This document shows, one piece after another, positions 1 to 7,570 of a DNA stretch of 11,437 nt. How positions within the stretch are numbered: the stretch's first letter is position 1; each line of letters starts with the position of its first letter. The stretch is taken from assembly GCA_022562375.1 (NCBI GenBank), contig JADFPK010000037.1, positions 1 through 11,437 of the forward strand. The letters are read 5' to 3'. A model generated the notes under the pieces. That model saw nothing but the letters and a program-made list of their open reading frames with translations. It searched no databases and was not told the origin of the DNA. The translations under genes were made by a program, and so were the position numbers. Source of the DNA: Pseudomonadota bacterium (GTDB taxonomy: Bacteria; Pseudomonadota; Alphaproteobacteria; SMXQ01).

Positions 1-584
1 TCGTGGGTGGTCATGATGATCTTGGTGCCGGCCTGGTGAATGGCGTTGATCATGTTCTCCACCTCCCGGGTGGCGGCGGGATCGAGGCTGGCGGTGGGCT
101 CGTCGAGGAACAGCACCTCCGGCTCCATCACCCAGGCGCGGCCGAGCGCCAGCTTCTGCTGCTCGCCGGCGGACAAGACCCGCGCCGGCCGGGAGCGCAT
201 GGCGAAAAGACCGGCCCGTTTGAGCGCCTCCGCCGTCTTGGCGCGCCGAAGCTCGCGCGGCACCTTGCGCAGGCTGAGCACGTAATCGAGATTCGCCGCG
301 ACGGATCGGCGCAAGGTCATGGGGCGCTGGAACACCATGGCCTGATGCAGTGCCGGCCGATTGCCGCCGCCGGGTCCTTCCCAGCGGATGGCGCCCGATG
401 TCGGCTGTAACAGCCCGTGGCTGAGGCGGAGCACGAGGCTCTTGCCGGCGCCGTTCGGGCCGAGGATGATGGTGCGGGTTCCGGGATCGAGGGTGACGGA
501 GAACTCATCGACCAGCCGCGCGCCCTTGGCGACGTAGGAGACCTTGTCGAACACCAGCGGAAGGATTTGCTTGCGGGCCGGCAT
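1..584 (-). CDS. tupC: Tungstate-type ABC transporter ATP-binding protein (3' part cut by window edge)
   Basis: ATPase that would power import of tungstate (or molybdate) through the TupB permease encoded just upstream. The first 194 residues are visible and the frame runs off the left edge. Motifs in order: Walker A GPNGAGKS (about 42-49), Q-loop Gln in FQRPM (about 86), signature LSAGEQQ (about 137-143), Walker B VLFLDEPTASLDP (about 157-169) and the switch His at the edge (194). The signature has Ala where LSGGQ/LSGGE has its first Gly, a common tolerated change. The ATG at 584 lies 11 bp after the tupB stop. Its Shine-Dalgarno AGAGGA overlaps that stop, so the two are probably translationally coupled. 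The substrate is inferred from TupB, because ATPase sequence alone cannot separate tungstate from molybdate importers. Being an ABC ATPase is certain; the specificity is less so. Confidence 0.9.
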   Translation of the reverse strand, partial: MPARKQILPLVFDKVSYVAKGARLVDEFSVTLDPGTRTIILGPNGAGKSLVLRLSHGLLQPTSGAIRWEGPGGGNRPALHQAMVFQRPMTLRRSVAANLDYVLSLRKVPRELRRAKTAEALKRAGLFAMRSRPARVLSAGEQQKLALGRAWVMEPEVLFLDEPTASLDPAATREVENMINAIHQAGTKIIMTTH

Positions 585-595
585 CGCGGGTCCTC

Positions 596-1300
596 TCAGC
601 TCTCTGCCCTGTACGCCATGTCCCTGATGGCGTAGGCCGAGGCATTGATGCCGAGCGCGATGATCAGCAGGATGATCCCCAGCGCCAGGGCGATCTCCAG
701 ATTGCCCTTGCTGGTCTCGAGCGCGATCGAGGTCGTCATCACCCGGGTCAGATGATCGATATTGCCGCCGACGATCATCACCGCCCCGACCTCGGCGCTG
801 GCCCGGCCGAAGCCCGCCAGGATCCCGGTCATCAGGCTGAAGCGGCCGTCCCACAGCAATGTCCGGACGGCGCGCCCCGGTCCGACGCCGAAGGAGGTGA
901 GTTGCTCGCCGTATTCCTGCCACAGATCCTCCACCGTCTGACGCGTCAGCGCGGCGATGATCGGGCCGATAAGGATCGCCTGGGCGATGATCATGGCGGT
1001 CGGCGTATAGAGCAGGTTGAAGACGCCGAAGGGTCCGGCGCGGGACAACAGGAGATAGACGATCAGGCCGACGACCACCGGCGGCAGCCCCATCAGGGCG
1101 TTGATAAGGACGACAAGAAGGGGCCGGCCGGGAAACCGGAAGAGCGCCACCGCGGCGCCGACGGGCAGGCCGACGACGGCGGCGATGAGGACCGCGGTCA
1201 GGCTCACGCGCAAAGACAGGCCGATGATCTCGACCAGATCGGCGTCGAAACCGGCGATCAGCACCATCGCCTTGCCGAGCGCGCTCCAAATCTCACTCAT
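596..1300 (-). CDS. tupB: Tungstate-type ABC transporter permease TupB
   Basis: Inner-membrane permease of 234 residues, a normal length for TupB/WtpB-like proteins. About five hydrophobic segments can be seen, near residues 30-54, 60-86, 98-118, 155-177 and 201-222. Residues 130-153 (YGEQLTSFGVGPGRAVRTLL) form the cytoplasmic EAA-type coupling loop that contacts the ATPase. The stretches LPPVVVGLIVYLLLSRAGP (72-90) and GRASAEVGAVMIVGGNI (165-181) are what I associate with the tungstate branch rather than ModB. The ATG at 1300 has a strong AAGGAGGGA about 10 nt upstream (1311-1319). That site abuts a tandem repeat array in the spacer from mobA. Next to a Mo/W formate dehydrogenase block, its likely job is supplying the active-site metal. 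Molybdate transport cannot be excluded. No substrate-binding protein gene (tupA) precedes it, where it normally would be. Confidence 0.9.
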   Translation of the reverse strand: MSEIWSALGKAMVLIAGFDADLVEIIGLSLRVSLTAVLIAAVVGLPVGAAVALFRFPGRPLLVVLINALMGLPPVVVGLIVYLLLSRAGPFGVFNLLYTPTAMIIAQAILIGPIIAALTRQTVEDLWQEYGEQLTSFGVGPGRAVRTLLWDGRFSLMTGILAGFGRASAEVGAVMIVGGNIDHLTRVMTTSIALETSKGNLEIALALGIILLIIALGINASAYAIRDMAYRAES

Positions 1301-1317
1301 GCTTTCGCGGTCCCTCC

Positions 1318-1373
1318 TTCATTCCCGGGCCTTCATTCCCGGGCCTTCATTCCTGGGCCCTCATTCCCGATCC
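1318..1373. repeat. Four tandem 14-bp repeats between mobA and tupB
   Basis: Plus-strand units: TTCATTCCCGGGCC (1318-1331), an identical copy (1332-1345), TTCATTCCTGGGCC (1346-1359) and a diverged CTCATTCCCGATCC (1360-1373). The first unit overlaps the Shine-Dalgarno of tupB by two bases. The self-complementary CCCGGG in neighbouring units could pair into small hairpins with an 8-nt loop. On the transcribed strand each unit supplies an ATG and the next unit a TGA in an overlapping ATGA. Confidence 0.9.
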
Positions 1374-1379
1374 ACCGCA

Positions 1380-1418
1380 GAGCGTTGACGTCACTTGCCC
1401 CCCGGTTTTATAACGCTC
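1380..1418 (-). other. Inverted repeat spanning the mobA stop codon
   Basis: GAGCGTT (1380-1386) and AACGCTC (1412-1418) are perfect 7-bp inverted copies about 25 nt apart, with the mobA TAA (1410-1408) inside the loop. The loop also holds the palindrome TGACGTCA (1386-1393), which shares one base with the left arm. No T-run follows on the minus strand, so it does not look like an intrinsic terminator. It could be a 3'-end mRNA structure or chance. Confidence 0.35.
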
Positions 1419-2055
1419 GGGCCGAATCGCCAAGTTTCGCGGCAAGGCGCGCCGCTTCTTCCAAATCCTCGGGCCTATTGGCGTTGAAGAAGGGATCGAA
1501 GGGTTCGGTGGCGAATTCGGCCTCCACCAGCCGGTAGCGCGCGGTCCAGATATCGACCTTGCGCACGCCGTCTTTGCGTATCGCCGCGTCGAGATCGTCC
1601 CGAAGGCGCACCGGCCACAGGCCGAAGACCGGATGCGCCCGCCCGCCCGAGGCCGCCCGGGCCATGTCGGCGCCATGCTCTTCGATCCGTTCGAGCGAAC
1701 GGGGCACGAAATCCAGCGGGAAGAACGGCGTGTCGGTGGCGAATGTCGCGATCCACGGACAATCCGGGCGGTTGGCGCGCGCCCATTCCATGCCGGTAAG
1801 GACGCCGGCCAGCGGCCCGGCGGCGCCTTCGATGACGTCGGCCGCCACCGGCAGGGCATAGGCGTCAAATCGTGCCGGATCGCCATTGGCGTTGAGCACC
1901 AGCGTCGCCGTCTGCGCCCGCGCCCGTTCGACGACGTAATCGAGGATGGTGCGTGGGCCGAGCGTGCGAAGGCACTTGTCGCCACCGCCCATGCGCCGCG
2001 CCAGGCCGCCGGCCAATAAAACCCCAACGACGCCTTCTCGCCGATCCCCGGTCAT
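1408..2055 (-). CDS. mobA: Molybdenum cofactor guanylyltransferase MobA
   Basis: Cytoplasmic nucleotidyltransferase of 215 residues that transfers GMP from GTP to Mo- or W-pterin to give the (bis-)MGD cofactor needed by the formate dehydrogenase upstream. Visible family motifs: the GTP-binding loop LAGGLARRMGGGDK (14-27), NANGD (55-59), GPLAG (80-84), the metal-binding TDTPF (107-111, Asp108), HPVFGLW (141-147) and the C-terminal FFNANRPEDL (189-198). The ATG at 2055 lies only 2 bp after the fdhD stop. Its own ribosome site is weak, so coupled translation from fdhD is likely. The length is slightly above that of E. coli MobA. The position at the end of the fdhBAD block fits cofactor finishing for this enzyme. 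All key motifs are intact and the assignment is firm. Confidence 0.95.
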   Translation of the reverse strand: MTGDRREGVVGVLLAGGLARRMGGGDKCLRTLGPRTILDYVVERARAQTATLVLNANGDPARFDAYALPVAADVIEGAAGPLAGVLTGMEWARANRPDCPWIATFATDTPFFPLDFVPRSLERIEEHGADMARAASGGRAHPVFGLWPVRLRDDLDAAIRKDGVRKVDIWTARYRLVEAEFATEPFDPFFNANRPEDLEEAARLAAKLGDSARAL

Positions 2056-2057
2056 GT

Positions 2058-2939
2058 CTAAAGATCGGGTTCGGCGCGGGCGGCCTTGCGCTGATGGCGG
2101 GCGGATTCCTCACCGACGTCCTTGGGATCGGCGTCGTAGATGATTCTCTTCTCCCCCGCCAGGGCGACGAAGCGCTTGCCCCGGGCCCGGCCGATCAGCG
2201 TCAAATTGGCCTCGCGGGCGAGATCGACTCCCCAGGAGGTAAAGCCGGAACGCGAAATCAGGATCGGAATGCGCATCTGCACCGTCTTGATGATCATCTC
2301 GCTGGTCAGCCGCCCGGTGGTGTAGAAGATCTTGTCCTCGGGCGTGATCCCCTCGAGGAACATGTAACCGGCGATCTTGTCCACCGCGTTGTGCCGGCCG
2401 ACGTCCTCCATGTAGATCAGCGGCTTATCCTCCCGGCACAGCACCGCGCCGTGAATCGCCCCGGCCTTGAGATAGAGGCTGGGCGAGGTGTTGATCTTCC
2501 GGGTCAAGCCATAGAGCCACGAGGTCCTGAGCCTGGCGTCCTTCGACAGCTCGATGTCATCGAATTTCTCCATCAAATCGCCGAACACCGTGCCCTGGGC
2601 GCAGCCCGAGGTCCTGACCTTCTTCTTCAGCTTTTCCTCGTAGTCGGTCTCGCGCTTGGTGCGCACGACGACGATCTCGAGCTCCTCGTCGTGATCGATG
2701 CCGGTGATCTCGTCGTCCGCGAGCAGCATGTTCTGGTTCAACAGAAAGCCCAGCGCCAGGTATTCGGGATAATCGCCGATGGTCATCATGGTGACGATTT
2801 CCTGGCTGTTGAGGAAAAGCGTGAGGGAGCGCTCGACCACCACCGAGGTCTCGATCGGCTTGCCGTCATGGTCGATGCCCTTGACCGCCTTGGAGAGACG
2901 GGGATCGTCGGGATTGGGCTTGAGCAGATAATCTCCCAT
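2058..2939 (-). CDS. fdhD: Formate dehydrogenase accessory sulfurtransferase FdhD
   Basis: Cytoplasmic protein of 293 residues. In the family it passes sulfur from a cysteine desulfurase to the bis-MGD cofactor, which active formate dehydrogenase requires. Family signatures are clear: AGAIHGAVL (159-167), MEDVGRHNAVDK (177-188), TTGRLTSEM (207-215) and SRSGFTSWGVDLA (229-241). The sulfur-carrying loop reads TSGCAQGT (110-117). Cys113 matches the first Cys of the E. coli CxxC pair, but the second position is not Cys, and the only other Cys nearby is Cys168. A persulfide could still form on a single Cys, so loss of function need not follow. The C-terminal tail (about 270-293) is charged and poorly conserved. 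The ATG at 2939 lies 10 bp after the fdhA stop, with GGGAAG immediately upstream. The gene sits between the catalytic subunit and mobA. Confidence 0.96.
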   Translation of the reverse strand: MGDYLLKPNPDDPRLSKAVKGIDHDGKPIETSVVVERSLTLFLNSQEIVTMMTIGDYPEYLALGFLLNQNMLLADDEITGIDHDEELEIVVVRTKRETDYEEKLKKKVRTSGCAQGTVFGDLMEKFDDIELSKDARLRTSWLYGLTRKINTSPSLYLKAGAIHGAVLCREDKPLIYMEDVGRHNAVDKIAGYMFLEGITPEDKIFYTTGRLTSEMIIKTVQMRIPILISRSGFTSWGVDLAREANLTLIGRARGKRFVALAGEKRIIYDADPKDVGEESARHQRKAARAEPDL

Positions 2940-2949
2940 CTTCCCAACC

Positions 2950-5718
2950 CTATTCGGCGGCCTCGGCGCGGCCGATCCTCTCGACGCGCGCGGCGCAGAA
3001 CTTGAACTCCGGGATCTTGCCGACGGGGTCGAGCGCCGGGTTGGTCAGCAGGTTCGCCGCCGCCTCGACGAAGCAGAAGGGAATGAAGATCATGCCGTCG
3101 GGTATGGCCGCATCCTTCCGCGCGGTGATCTCGATGGCGCCGCGCCGGGTGGTGACGCGGATGGTGTCGCCGGCGTCGGCGCCGATGCGCCCGAGGTCCG
3201 CCGGCGACAGGCTGGCGACCGCCTCGGGCTCCAGTTCATCGAGCATCGTCGCCCGCCGGGACATCGCCCCGGTGTGCCAGTGCTCCAATTGCGTGCCCGT
3301 CGTCAGGATCATCGGGTAGTCCGCATCCGGCGTTTCATCGGGGGGGACGATGGCGGCGGGGACGAACTTGCCGCGCCCGTTCGCCGTCGGGAAGCCGTCA
3401 CCGAAGACGACGCTGTGGCCGGGCCGATCGGGCGCGTCGCACGGGTAGGTGACGGCCCCCTCGCGTTCGAGCCGTTGCCAGGAGATATTGTCGAGCGACG
3501 CCATCGCCTTTCCCATCTCGCCATAGACGTCGCGGGGGTGGGTGTAGTTCCAATCGAGCCCCATGCCGCGGGCGATCTCCTGGATGATCCACCAGTCCTG
3601 GCGGGCTTGGCCTGGCGGATCGAAAGCCTGTCGTCCCATCTGCACCTGGCGGTTGGTGTTGGTCACCGTGCCGTCCTTCTCGGGCCACGCCGAGGCCGGC
3701 AGGACGACATCGGCATAGAACGCCGTCTCGGTCAAGAAGATGTCCTGGACCACGAGGTGAGAGAGCTTGGCCAGCGCTTCGCGGACGTGATGGGCGTCGG
3801 GGTCGGACATCGCCGGGTTTTCCCCCATGATGTACATGCCCTTGATCCTTCCTTCATGCGCCGCGTCCATGATCTCGACCACCGTCAGGCCGGGCTCGGG
3901 ATCGAGCTTGGTTTGCCAGAGGTCCTCGAAGCGGGCCCTGATCTCGTCGTCGCCGACGGGTTCGTAGTCCGGGAACACCATCGGGATGAGGCCGACATCG
4001 GACGCCCCTTGGACGTTGTTCTGGCCGCGCAACGGATGCAGTCCGGTGCCGGGACGGCCGACCTGGCCGCACATCAGGGCGAGGGATATCAGGCACCTTG
4101 CGTTATCGGTGCCGTGGACGTGCTGGGAAATGCCCATGCCCCAGAAGATGATCGCCGATTTGGCGGTGGCGTAAAGCCGGGCGACGGTGCGGATCAGATC
4201 CGCCTCGATGCCGCAAATCTCCGCCATCATCTGGGGCGCGTAGTCCTTGAGATGTCGGCTCAGACGATCGAAACCTTCGGTGTGGGCGGCGACGTAGTTC
4301 TGGCTGTAGAGCTTCTCTTCGACGATCACGTGCATCATCGCGTTCAGCAGCGCGACATCGGCGCCCGGCTTGAACTGCACCATGTGGGTGGCGTGACGCT
4401 TCAACGCCTGGCCGCGCGGATCCATGACGATCAGCGCGGCGCCGCGTTTGGCGGCGTCCTTGAGGTAGGTCGCCGCCACCGGATGGTTCTCGGTGGGATT
4501 GGCGCCGATGACGATGATGACCTCGGCATTCGCCGCCTCGGTGAACGGCGCCGTGACCGCGCTCGAGCCGATGGTTTCCAACAACGCCGCCACCGACGAG
4601 GCATGGCAGAGCCGGGTGCAGTGATCGACGTTGTTGTTGCCGAAGCCCGTGCGCACCAGCTTCTGGAAGAGATAGGCCTCCTCGTTCGAGCCCTTGGCCG
4701 AGCCGAAGCCGGCAAGCGCCTTGGCGCCGTCGCGGTCGCGGATGGTCTTGAAGCCCGCCGCCGCGCGCTCCAAGGCTTCCTCCCAGCTGGCCTCGCGGAA
4801 ATGGGTGAAGGGGTCGGCGGGATCGATGTTCGGATCGACGGTCTTGGCGGCGTCGTCGCGGCGGATGAGAGGCTTGGTCAGGCGGTCGGGATGGGTGATG
4901 TAGTCGAAGCCGAAGCGGCCCTTGACGCAAAGGCGGTTCTGGTTGGACGGTCCGTCGCGCCCGTCGACATAGAGGATCTTGTCGTCGCGGATGTTGTAGG
5001 TGATCTGACAGCCGACGCCGCAATAGGGGCAGACGCTGTCGACTTTCCTGTCGGCCTTGGTGTGTCCGACGCCCGCTTCGTCCATCACCGATGCCGGCAT
5101 CAGGGCGCCGGTGGGGCAGGCCTGGATGCATTCGCCGCAGGCGACACAGGTGCTTTGTCCCATGGGGTCGTCGAAATCGAAGACGATCTTCGATGCCGCG
5201 CCGCGCCCGGCCATGCCGATGACGTCGTTGACCTGGACCTCGCGGCAGGCGCGGACGCAGAGATTACAGTGGATGCAGGCATCCAAGTGCACCGCCATGG
5301 CGGTATGGCTGAGATCGGCCGGCGGTGAGTTGCGGGGCGCAAATCGGCTCTCCGTCACCGCCATGCGTCCGGCCCAGCGCCAAAGCTTCGAATCCGGGTC
5401 GTGGGCGCGATCGCGCTTGGGCTGATCGGCGAGCAGCAGCTCCATCACCATGCGCCTCGCGGACCTTGCCCGCTCCGATCCGATCACCACCTTCATGTCC
5501 GCCGTCGGGGCGCGGATGCAAGAGGCGGCGAGCACGCGCTCGCCCTCGATCTCGACCATGCAGGCGCGGCAGTTGCCGTCGGCGCGATAGCCCGGCTCGG
5601 GCGCATGGCAGAGATGGGGTATCTCGATCCCCTGGCGCTTGGCGACCTGCCAGATGGTCTCGCCTTCCAAGGCCTCGACCTTCCGGCCGTCGAGGGTGAA
5701 TCGTATCGCCCCCGTCAT
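2950..5718 (-). CDS. fdhA: NAD-dependent formate dehydrogenase, catalytic alpha subunit (Mo/W-bis-MGD)
   Basis: Oxidises formate to CO2 and passes electrons through Fe-S clusters to the FdhB subunit; expected in the cytoplasm. Length is 922 residues. N-terminal [2Fe-2S] ferredoxin domain with Cys37, 50, 53 and 67. Two [4Fe-4S] sites follow: Cys148/151/154/158 and Cys191/194/197/201. The cofactor-proximal [4Fe-4S] uses Cys230/233/237/264. The active site is Cys371-His372 in CTRLCHASS, with Cys rather than selenocysteine, and Arg564 in LRGQNNVQG is the likely substrate Arg. The C-terminus is the dinucleotide-binding domain. The stretch 95-125, where NuoG- and FdsA-like proteins carry a His-Cys cluster motif, has no Cys. 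No twin-Arg signal is seen. The ATG at 5718 is 1 bp after the fdhB stop, with GGGGGAGG in the end of fdhB as ribosome site. The alpha plus fused beta design resembles the W-containing FDH1 of Methylobacterium extorquens. Mo versus W cannot be read from sequence. Confidence 0.95.
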   Translation of the reverse strand: MTGAIRFTLDGRKVEALEGETIWQVAKRQGIEIPHLCHAPEPGYRADGNCRACMVEIEGERVLAASCIRAPTADMKVVIGSERARSARRMVMELLLADQPKRDRAHDPDSKLWRWAGRMAVTESRFAPRNSPPADLSHTAMAVHLDACIHCNLCVRACREVQVNDVIGMAGRGAASKIVFDFDDPMGQSTCVACGECIQACPTGALMPASVMDEAGVGHTKADRKVDSVCPYCGVGCQITYNIRDDKILYVDGRDGPSNQNRLCVKGRFGFDYITHPDRLTKPLIRRDDAAKTVDPNIDPADPFTHFREASWEEALERAAAGFKTIRDRDGAKALAGFGSAKGSNEEAYLFQKLVRTGFGNNNVDHCTRLCHASSVAALLETIGSSAVTAPFTEAANAEVIIVIGANPTENHPVAATYLKDAAKRGAALIVMDPRGQALKRHATHMVQFKPGADVALLNAMMHVIVEEKLYSQNYVAAHTEGFDRLSRHLKDYAPQMMAEICGIEADLIRTVARLYATAKSAIIFWGMGISQHVHGTDNARCLISLALMCGQVGRPGTGLHPLRGQNNVQGASDVGLIPMVFPDYEPVGDDEIRARFEDLWQTKLDPEPGLTVVEIMDAAHEGRIKGMYIMGENPAMSDPDAHHVREALAKLSHLVVQDIFLTETAFYADVVLPASAWPEKDGTVTNTNRQVQMGRQAFDPPGQARQDWWIIQEIARGMGLDWNYTHPRDVYGEMGKAMASLDNISWQRLEREGAVTYPCDAPDRPGHSVVFGDGFPTANGRGKFVPAAIVPPDETPDADYPMILTTGTQLEHWHTGAMSRRATMLDELEPEAVASLSPADLGRIGADAGDTIRVTTRRGAIEITARKDAAIPDGMIFIPFCFVEAAANLLTNPALDPVGKIPEFKFCAARVERIGRAEAAE

Positions 5719-5719
5719 C

Positions 5720-7435
5720 TCAGGCCTCCCCCAGCCCCAAATCGTCGCGGAAGTGGGTTAGCACCGAGTTGAGCGGATTGGCCGCCGCCTGGCCGAGGCC
5801 GCAGATCGAGGCGTCGGCCATCGCCCGGCCGAGTTCCTTGAGCAGCGCCTCGTCCCATGTCCGCATCCCCATCAGCTTCACCGCCTTTTCGGTGCCGACC
5901 CGGCACGGCGTGCACTGGCCGCAGCTTTCGTCCTCGAAGAAGCGCATCAGGTTGAGCGCCACCCGCTTGATGTCGTCCCGGTCCGACAGGATGATGACGG
6001 CATGGGAGCCGATGAAACAGCCGTGGCCCTCGAGCGCCCCGAAATCGAGCGGGATATCGGCCATCGAGGCGGGCAATATGCCCCCCGACGCGCCGCCCGG
6101 AAGATAGCCCTTGAAGCGATGGCCGTCGGCCATGCCGGAACAATATTCCTCGATCAGCTCACGCGCCGTGATCCCCGCCGGGGCGAGTTTGACGCCCGGC
6201 TCCTTGACCCGGCCCGAGACCGAGTAGCTCCGCACCCCCTTGTGGCCGTCGCGGCCCTGGCTGGCGAACCAATCGGCGCCCTTCTCGACGATGTCGCGGA
6301 TCCAATAGACGGTCTCGACGTTGTTGATCAGGGTCGGACGGCCGAACAGGCCGACCTGGGCGGCGTAGGGCGGGCGGTGGCGCGGCAGGCCGCGTTTGCC
6401 CTCGATGCTCTCGAGCATCGCCGATTCCTCGCCGCAGATATAGGCGCCGGCGCCACGGCGTAAATGGATGCCGTCCTCGGGCGCCAGTCCCGCCTGCTCG
6501 ACTTTGGCGATCTCTTTCAGCAGAACCTCGCGCACGCCGGGGTATTCGTCGCGGAGATAGATGTAGACCGATTGCGATTCCACCACCCATGCGGCGATCA
6601 GCGTGCCCTCCAGGAACCGATGCGGGTCGCGCTCCATGTAATGGCGGTCCTTGAAGGTTCCGGGCTCGCCCTCGTCGGCGTTGATCGCCACCATCCGGGG
6701 CTTGGGTTCGGCGCGCACCAACGTCATCTTGCGCCCGGTGGGGAAGCCGGCGCCGCCAAGCCCGCGCAGGCCGGCGTCATCGAGCGCCGCGATCACGCTT
6801 TCCACCTCCCGGCGGCCCTCGAGGCAGTCGCGCAACAGGGAATAGCCGCCCGCGGTTTGGTAGGCGTCGAAATCCACGTAGCCCGGTATCTCGGGCGCCA
6901 GCTTGTTCTCCTCGATGGCCTGGCGCACGGCGTCAACCGTGGCGTTCTCGACGTGGTAATGACCGGCCTCGGCCACCGGCGCGGCGTCGCAGCGCCCCAT
7001 GCAGGGCGCCCTGATGACGCGCACGCCGGCGCCGCAATTTTCCTTGAGCGCTGAGAGCAGTTCACCGCCACCCATCAATTCGCAGGTCAGGCTGTCGCAG
7101 ACCCGGACGGTGACGGCCGGCGGCGGCTCCTCCCCCTCCTTGACGACGTCGAAATGGGCGTAAAAGGTCGCGACCTCGTAGACCTCGGCCATGGCGAGGC
7201 GCATCTCATCGGCAAGCGCGGCGAGATGGGCGGCCGAGAGGTGGCGATAGGCGTCCTGGATGAGATGGAGATGCTCGATCAGCAGATCGCGCCGGCGCGG
7301 ACGGTCGCCAAGCAGCGCCCTGACCTCGGCCAACGCCTGGGCGTCGACCTGACGGCCCTTGGGCTCGGGCCTTGCGCGCCCGCGCCCGGCGCCGGGGTGG
7401 CGGCGTCCCTGCTGCGCTTGAGTGACCTCTGACAT
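5720..7435 (-). CDS. fdhB: NAD-dependent formate dehydrogenase, fused NuoE/NuoF-type beta subunit
   Basis: Diaphorase subunit that takes electrons from FdhA and reduces NAD+. The 571 residues join two complex-I-like modules. The N-terminal NuoE-like part (about 40-175) has [2Fe-2S] ligands Cys113, 118, 145 and 149. The NuoF-like part (about 195-571) has the FMN/NAD motifs GLGGAGFPTGRK (225-236), NADEGEPGTFKDR (252-264) and GAGAYICGEE (328-337), and [4Fe-4S] ligands Cys505, 508, 511 and 545. The length matches the fused beta subunit of M. extorquens FDH1 (about 570). No separate gamma or delta (fdsG, fdsD) genes are present. The ATG at 7435 is chosen because AGGAGAG lies 9 nt upstream; an in-frame GTG at 7462 would add nine residues but lacks such a site. 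Residues 9-30 are a low-complexity Gly/Arg-rich extension. This is the first gene of a tight block with fdhA, fdhD and mobA. Confidence 0.95.
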   Translation of the reverse strand: MSEVTQAQQGRRHPGAGRGRARPEPKGRQVDAQALAEVRALLGDRPRRRDLLIEHLHLIQDAYRHLSAAHLAALADEMRLAMAEVYEVATFYAHFDVVKEGEEPPPAVTVRVCDSLTCELMGGGELLSALKENCGAGVRVIRAPCMGRCDAAPVAEAGHYHVENATVDAVRQAIEENKLAPEIPGYVDFDAYQTAGGYSLLRDCLEGRREVESVIAALDDAGLRGLGGAGFPTGRKMTLVRAEPKPRMVAINADEGEPGTFKDRHYMERDPHRFLEGTLIAAWVVESQSVYIYLRDEYPGVREVLLKEIAKVEQAGLAPEDGIHLRRGAGAYICGEESAMLESIEGKRGLPRHRPPYAAQVGLFGRPTLINNVETVYWIRDIVEKGADWFASQGRDGHKGVRSYSVSGRVKEPGVKLAPAGITARELIEEYCSGMADGHRFKGYLPGGASGGILPASMADIPLDFGALEGHGCFIGSHAVIILSDRDDIKRVALNLMRFFEDESCGQCTPCRVGTEKAVKLMGMRTWDEALLKELGRAMADASICGLGQAAANPLNSVLTHFRDDLGLGEA

Positions 7436-7444
7436 CGCCTCGTT

Positions 7445-7451
7445 CTCTCCT
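7445..7451 (-). promoter_or_regulatory. Ribosome binding site deciding the fdhB start
   Basis: AGGAGAG on the minus strand, 9 nt before the ATG at 7435. It sits inside the coding stretch that would be used if the upstream GTG at 7462 were the start, which argues for the ATG. Confidence 0.7.
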
Positions 7452-7472
7452 GGCGGCCCCACGGACCCTTTT

Positions 7473-7497
7473 CCGATAACTTATATTATTTATCCGG
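7473..7497 (-). promoter_or_regulatory. AT-rich block with imperfect inverted repeat upstream of fdhB
   Basis: In otherwise GC-rich DNA, 17 of the 18 bases at 7476-7493 are A or T. They are flanked by arms CCGATAA (7473-7479) and TTATCCGG (7490-7497), which pair with one extra base. The block ends about 37 bp before the fdhB ATG. On the minus strand it contains TATAAG, which could serve as a -10 element, but no convincing -35 lies at the right distance. It is the best candidate for the promoter or operator of the fdhBAD-mobA block. A second possible -10 is TAAAAT (7520-7525). The role is inferred from composition and position only. Confidence 0.4.
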
Positions 7498-7570
7498 GTT
7501 CCGGGCGCGGCCGCCATTTTACCGGATCATCCCCGCCGATGGTAGAGCCGCGAAAGGCCCGCTTTCCCGC

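Noticed and set aside
1318..1373. CRISPR array
   Set aside because: The units are 14 bp and directly adjacent with no spacers, and no cas gene is near.
1386..1393. Perfect palindrome TGACGTCA as an operator
   Set aside because: Eight-base palindromes of this kind occur by chance; it lies after the mobA stop with no supporting half-sites, so it is mentioned only within the inverted repeat entry.
752..1537. 261-residue plus-strand frame across tupB, the repeat array and the mobA end
   Set aside because: It spans two real minus-strand genes. Its repeated peptide in the middle is only the translated 14-bp array.
4600..4640. Possible selenocysteine (in-frame TGA) at the FdhA active site
   Set aside because: The active-site codon is TGC (Cys371) and the frame has no internal TGA.
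3274..5328. 684-residue open frame on the plus strand
   Set aside because: It lies fully antisense to fdhA, whose motifs are intact. The predicted protein has no recognisable motif and a composition dominated by Ala, Gly, Asp, Arg and His, as expected from a GC-rich antisense shadow.
7436..7462. Upstream GTG start for fdhB at 7462
   Set aside because: The nine added residues have no family similarity and the good ribosome site lies just before the ATG at 7435.
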